Part shown: one piece after another, positions 7,575-10,254 of the stretch | Numbering within the stretch: position 1 is the stretch's first letter | How the letters are laid out: each line of letters starts with the position of its first letter | Source: Larix sibirica | Lineage: Eukaryota; Streptophyta; Pinopsida; Pinales; Pinaceae | Assembly: GCA_004151065.3 (NCBI GenBank) | Contig: NWUY0300062050.1 | Coordinates: forward strand, 11,752-22,005 | Reading direction: 5' to 3' | Length of the DNA: 10,254 bases | The notes under the pieces: generated by a model | The model's database searches: none | What the model was told of the DNA's origin: nothing | What the model saw: only the letters and a program-made list of their open reading frames with translations | Position numbers and translations under genes: made by a program

Positions 7575-8520
7575 TAAAATTTCATGTCAGATGTATGCTC
7601 TCTTTTTTATTTTTTAGTTCTTGGTTTAGTTGTTTTTTTTATTTATTTTCTTAAAACTCTACTGAATCTACACAACCCTTTTGCAGGTTCCGTTTGGCAC
7701 GAGTGTGTGTGAAAACAAATGCTATAGTTTTTGGTGACCATGCTGGGGAAGATCCACATCTTTCTTCGGTTGTGTGTCTTTTATTTTCCTGACCTTTTGT
7801 TTGAGAATTTTATTCCTCCTTTCAATCTTATTTTTTGTCTGATTCTGGTAGATTGAATTGTTGTTGAAATCCTTAGTCCAGAACCCCTTGAGATTTGTTG
7901 AACTGAAGTTATTTTCTTCATTTTTTGGATCTTTTACATCCGGTTCATGCCCGTTTGGATTTTTTAGGTAACTTGAGTTGCACAATTCCCTTTGAATGAG
8001 CAACCCTAACCCATAACTAGTTTTTATTTGTATGTCGCACCATTCTGCTTGTTTTAAGTGACCTAGGTTGCTCATTTCCCCTCAAAAAGAGTGATATGTT
8101 CATGCTACTACTGTTCAACACCCCTTTCAGCTCTGTTTGCCTTATTCCCGAGTTAGATAGTGTATGTTTGTTGTATTGAGTCTATTTGCAGCCCCTTTAT
8201 GCCTGTTTGCAGTCTGTTTTGCTTACTGTAGCAACTTTCTTGATTTTTAGATCAAGTTGTTGGGTGAAGAAAAATTCTTTGGTTTGAGTATTTACCTCTT
8301 TGAAAGTGTGATTGGAATATGCTTGCATTCATTTGCAGTTTCAGTAAGGAATTTGATCTTTACAAATACAATTATTTAATTTTCATTTGTGATTTGGATA
8401 GTTTTGCTTGATCATAATCCTCTTTTATGTTTAGATAGATTCATTTCAAGAAACGTTCTTCAAACTTAGTATTGAAATCATATTTGATCTTTCAAGCATT
8501 TTTATATTCTTAGTTCATAG
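7575..8520. other. AT-rich stretch without a supportable gene
   Basis: T-rich on the plus strand, with runs such as eight Ts near 7632-7639. The forward strand is dense in stops. A 117-codon frame on the minus strand (7722-8075) is Lys/Asn-rich, as expected from T-rich DNA read backwards, and has no recognisable domain. A weak 90-bp-spaced imperfect repeat is present (7966-7990 against 8056-8080). CCGTTTGG and CTGTTTGC words recur at about 7690, 7951, 8134 and 8203. I see no RNA gene. Confidence 0.6.
7720..8090. repeat. Weak imperfect direct repeat with 90-bp spacing
   Basis: Bases 7971-7990 and 8061-8080 match at about 15 of 20 positions around a core GTTGC.CA.TTCCC, with TTTTA(A/G)GT(A/G) just before each. 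It may be a decayed tandem unit or chance. Confidence 0.3.
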
Positions 8521-8842
8521 TTGTACACACCTCCTATGCACACAACATTAATCCTTAATCAAAATTATCGCTTCGTTCATGATGCCAAGTGGATACTTAA
8601 AATCAACCCTAACTTGAACACACATTAACCTCGCTTGAGGATCAAAAGATAATTTTAGTTAAGTAAGGACTTTGGGAATGGGAATACAAATTATCCCCCT
8701 AGTCACTATTCACTTGAGATATAGTGGTTGTCCAATTAGGGATCCAAAATACTCTAGTATTTACGTACGTGGTTAAGACAAATTTACGAGTGAGTATCTC
8801 CCTTAGGAGGGAAAATGAGAAGACTGGAATCGGATGGTTGGG

Positions 8843-8852
8843 TGGTGCACCA
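8843..8852. repeat. Perfect palindrome TGGTGCACCA
   Basis: Ten-base perfect palindrome, extendable on each side by a G-T and two G-C pairs (8840-8855). Confidence 0.8.
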
Positions 8853-8888
8853 TCCCCACTTAGTACTGAATATCATCCATATTGATGT

Positions 8889-8901
8889 CTTCAGACTGAA
8901 G
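8889..8901. repeat. Short hairpin CTTCA-GAC-TGAAG
   Basis: Five-base perfect inverted repeat with a three-base loop, directly readable. Confidence 0.75.
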
Positions 8902-8910
8902 CGTGGAATA

Positions 8911-8936
8911 CTCATTCTGACGTGTCTGTGAATGAG
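8911..8936. repeat. Inverted repeat CTCATTC ... GAATGAG
   Basis: Seven-base perfect arms at 8911-8917 and 8930-8936 separated by 12 bases. Confidence 0.8.
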
Positions 8937-8981
8937 GTAGCCTAGAAACCTTTCTTTTTAGGTATCTTACCCAATGGTGAT

Positions 8982-9003
8982 CCCCTTCGGTGGGGGTATA
9001 CCC
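8982..9003. repeat. Two overlapping inverted repeats, CCCC-N6-GGGG and GGGTATACCC
   Basis: CCCC at 8982-8985 pairs with GGGG at 8992-8995, and the ten-base palindrome GGGTATACCC occupies 8994-9003. The two share Gs, so they are mutually exclusive folds. Confidence 0.75.
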
Positions 9004-9331
9004 AAGACTTACGGTGTCGGTTGCGGCTCTAGCTCTATAATTGTTCTTTCTATATTCACTCATCAGGTCTGGATATGATTGATGCCCATATTCCAGTCTA
9101 GTGTTTGGAAGATCCGACTTGGATTTCTACTTTTGTTTGTCTAAAGGGACTTGATGTCCCCACACAAGAATAGATTGAGAAAGATTTATTTGGTGATTTT
9201 GTGGTTGATTGTGTATATCTTTCAGGGTAGTGGGTCCTTTTTATTTCTAGGATTGATCTTTTCGAATTTTCCTTTCATTTCCACCTTCTAGAGTGGTAAA
9301 CATGCATGTGATGGAAATGATTAATCTCTAG

Positions 9332-10254
9332 GGATTAATTCTAGGAATTCCCATTTGGTACCTCACCTTGCCTAATCCACCCTCTACCCCACAAGATGTT
9401 TTAACACATATGCAACCTATTGGTACTTCCAATACCCCTACTCCTAGATTTGTTACAGAAGCACCTCTGATTACCCAACCTTCTCCCAAGAATAAATCTG
9501 GGAGCAAAACTAAGAATGTGATGATGTCGACAAATCCAACTCAAGCCGTGAAACCCCCTCCTACTACTACAGTGTGAACTCCTCAAGCTTGTATCGTATG
9601 TGATATTTTGGGCCACGCTACCCAACATTGTTCGGATTTTCCTATCTTGTGTAGTCATTTGTAGACGTTGGAGGACGATACCAATGAAAACAATCCTATG
9701 GTACATCTTCTTAACGCTCCCAATATGTAGAAATATTCACTGCGTACCAATCACCCTTGTGAGTTATGTGGCCTTTATGGTCATTATTGGCACCATTATC
9801 CATATTTATCAGAGTACATATCCCAGTGGTGGATGATTTATGTCATATTTCGGTAGAATCCAAAGTCACCATTATTGAAGATGTTTACCCCCTACAATCC
9901 TCATCAAAAGAGACACCAACCATTTATTATATCTCATCATCTGATGAACTTTCCTTGTCATCTCATGACATTGCTGTTGCATCATCATGCCCATGCCATT
10001 TCGACTTGCCTGATCAAATATTCCGCATTTTTGAGGAAATCCCCGAGGCACTTAAAACACCTAATTTTCCTTGGGATGACATGCACCATCGTTCATATTT
10101 TTATTCCCCAAAACCCATTACCCCGACGTCATTTTCGGATCAATTCTCTATTGAGTCAAAAGAATTCATTACGTGTGGAAATGTTGATTGGTTTAAAAAC
10201 CCGATAACAACCCCCGATGATTTTGAAGAGGGTAATATGGCTAACATCTATCCT
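9332..10254 (+). pseudogene. Ty3/gypsy-like gag-pol fragment with zinc knuckles, broken, open at the right edge
   Basis: The frame entering at 9332 carries a Pro/Thr-rich stretch, then a perfect CX2CX4HX4C zinc knuckle (Cys at 9590 and 9599, His at 9614, Cys at 9629). A second knuckle has CELCGLYGH but Tyr (TAT, 9797-9799) where the last Cys should be. Zinc knuckles bind RNA in retrotransposon Gag. Stops interrupt at 9575-9577, 9662-9664 and 9728-9730. A lost base near 9811-9817 moves to the next frame, which stays open from there to the window end (141 codons from 9832) and finishes in DDFEEGNMANIYP. From memory this resembles the segment just before the RT of plant Ty3/gypsy pol proteins. 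Protease, RT and integrase would lie beyond the window. The true start is not visible. Confidence 0.65.

Larger units (their letters stand above)
8521..9331. other. Non-coding stretch upstream of gag-pol, with clustered inverted repeats
   Basis: No coding frame that I can support. Position and content would fit an LTR or 5' leader of the downstream Ty3/gypsy-like fragment, but I found no second LTR copy, no clear primer-binding site (no initiator-Met-like TGGTATCAGAG) and no defined TG...CA ends. A CTCTATAA-like TATA candidate sits near 9033-9041. The inverted repeats lie between 8799 and 9003. Confidence 0.4.

Noticed and set aside
7676-7690. A 3' splice-site-like TTTTGCAG|G
   Set aside because: There is no coding exon on either side, and such words are common in T-rich plant DNA.
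7722-8075. A 117-codon open frame on the minus strand
   Set aside because: It is Lys/Asn/Gln-rich with no recognisable domain, which is what T-rich DNA gives when read from the other strand.
8860-9063. A 67-codon minus-strand frame upstream of the gag-like fragment
   Set aside because: Short, with no domain. It coincides with the inverted-repeat cluster and is probably chance.
8521-9331. A complete LTR
   Set aside because: No second copy in the window, no clear primer-binding site and no defined TG...CA ends, so it is described only as possible leader sequence.
1-10254. CRISPR array, bacterial operon or phage-like system
   Set aside because: No regularly spaced short repeats, no ribosome-binding-site pattern and no such genes; the recognisable content is plant retrotransposon.

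Overview
This window looks like repetitive, non-genic DNA from a plant nuclear genome. It is built from decayed retrotransposons. The main evidence is a plant-type LINE (L1-like) ORF2 whose domains run in order: apurinic endonuclease, reverse transcriptase, zinc-binding zf-RVT-like segment, and a plant-type RNase H of the kind many plant LINEs carry. The right-hand end holds a Ty3/gypsy-like gag-pol fragment. I cannot name the species. There are no tRNA or rRNA genes and no intact host gene.

Layout. (1) 1-2804 is a LINE copy ('copy 1') that enters the window inside the RT domain. It continues through the zf-RVT-like segment and RNase H into 3' sequence. (2) 2805 is an ambiguous base (N) sitting exactly where copy 1 stops. 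(3) 2806-7574 is a second LINE copy ('copy 2') in the same orientation. It starts in the middle of the endonuclease, then has RT, an internal deletion that removed the zf-RVT-like segment, RNase H, a long 3' region with a coding-like frame, and a LINE-like 3' end with an A run at 7568-7574. (4) 7575-8520 is AT-rich sequence with no gene I can support. (5) 8521-9331 has no gene but contains a cluster of short perfect inverted repeats. (6) 9332-10254 is a broken Ty3/gypsy-like gag-pol piece with two zinc-knuckle motifs; it runs off the right edge.

How the parts relate. By hand alignment, 1-1066 and 4316-5382 differ at about 58 positions (roughly 5%). In contrast, 1871-2804 and 5561-6494 are identical over 934 bp, and that identity ends exactly at the N. 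The copies also share several in-frame stops, so the element was already dead when they separated. Segmental duplication with gene conversion, or an assembly misjoin or duplicate gap fill, explains this better than two independent retrotranspositions. Every frame break I could place behaves like loss of one base (or four), and the single-base ones can all be placed in G or C runs.

Nothing here acts as a working gene system. I do not see a new biological system. The points worth a second look are the identity block ending at the N, the patchwork deletion junction at 5383-5400, the coding-like frame in the LINE 3' region, and the hairpin cluster at 8799-9003.
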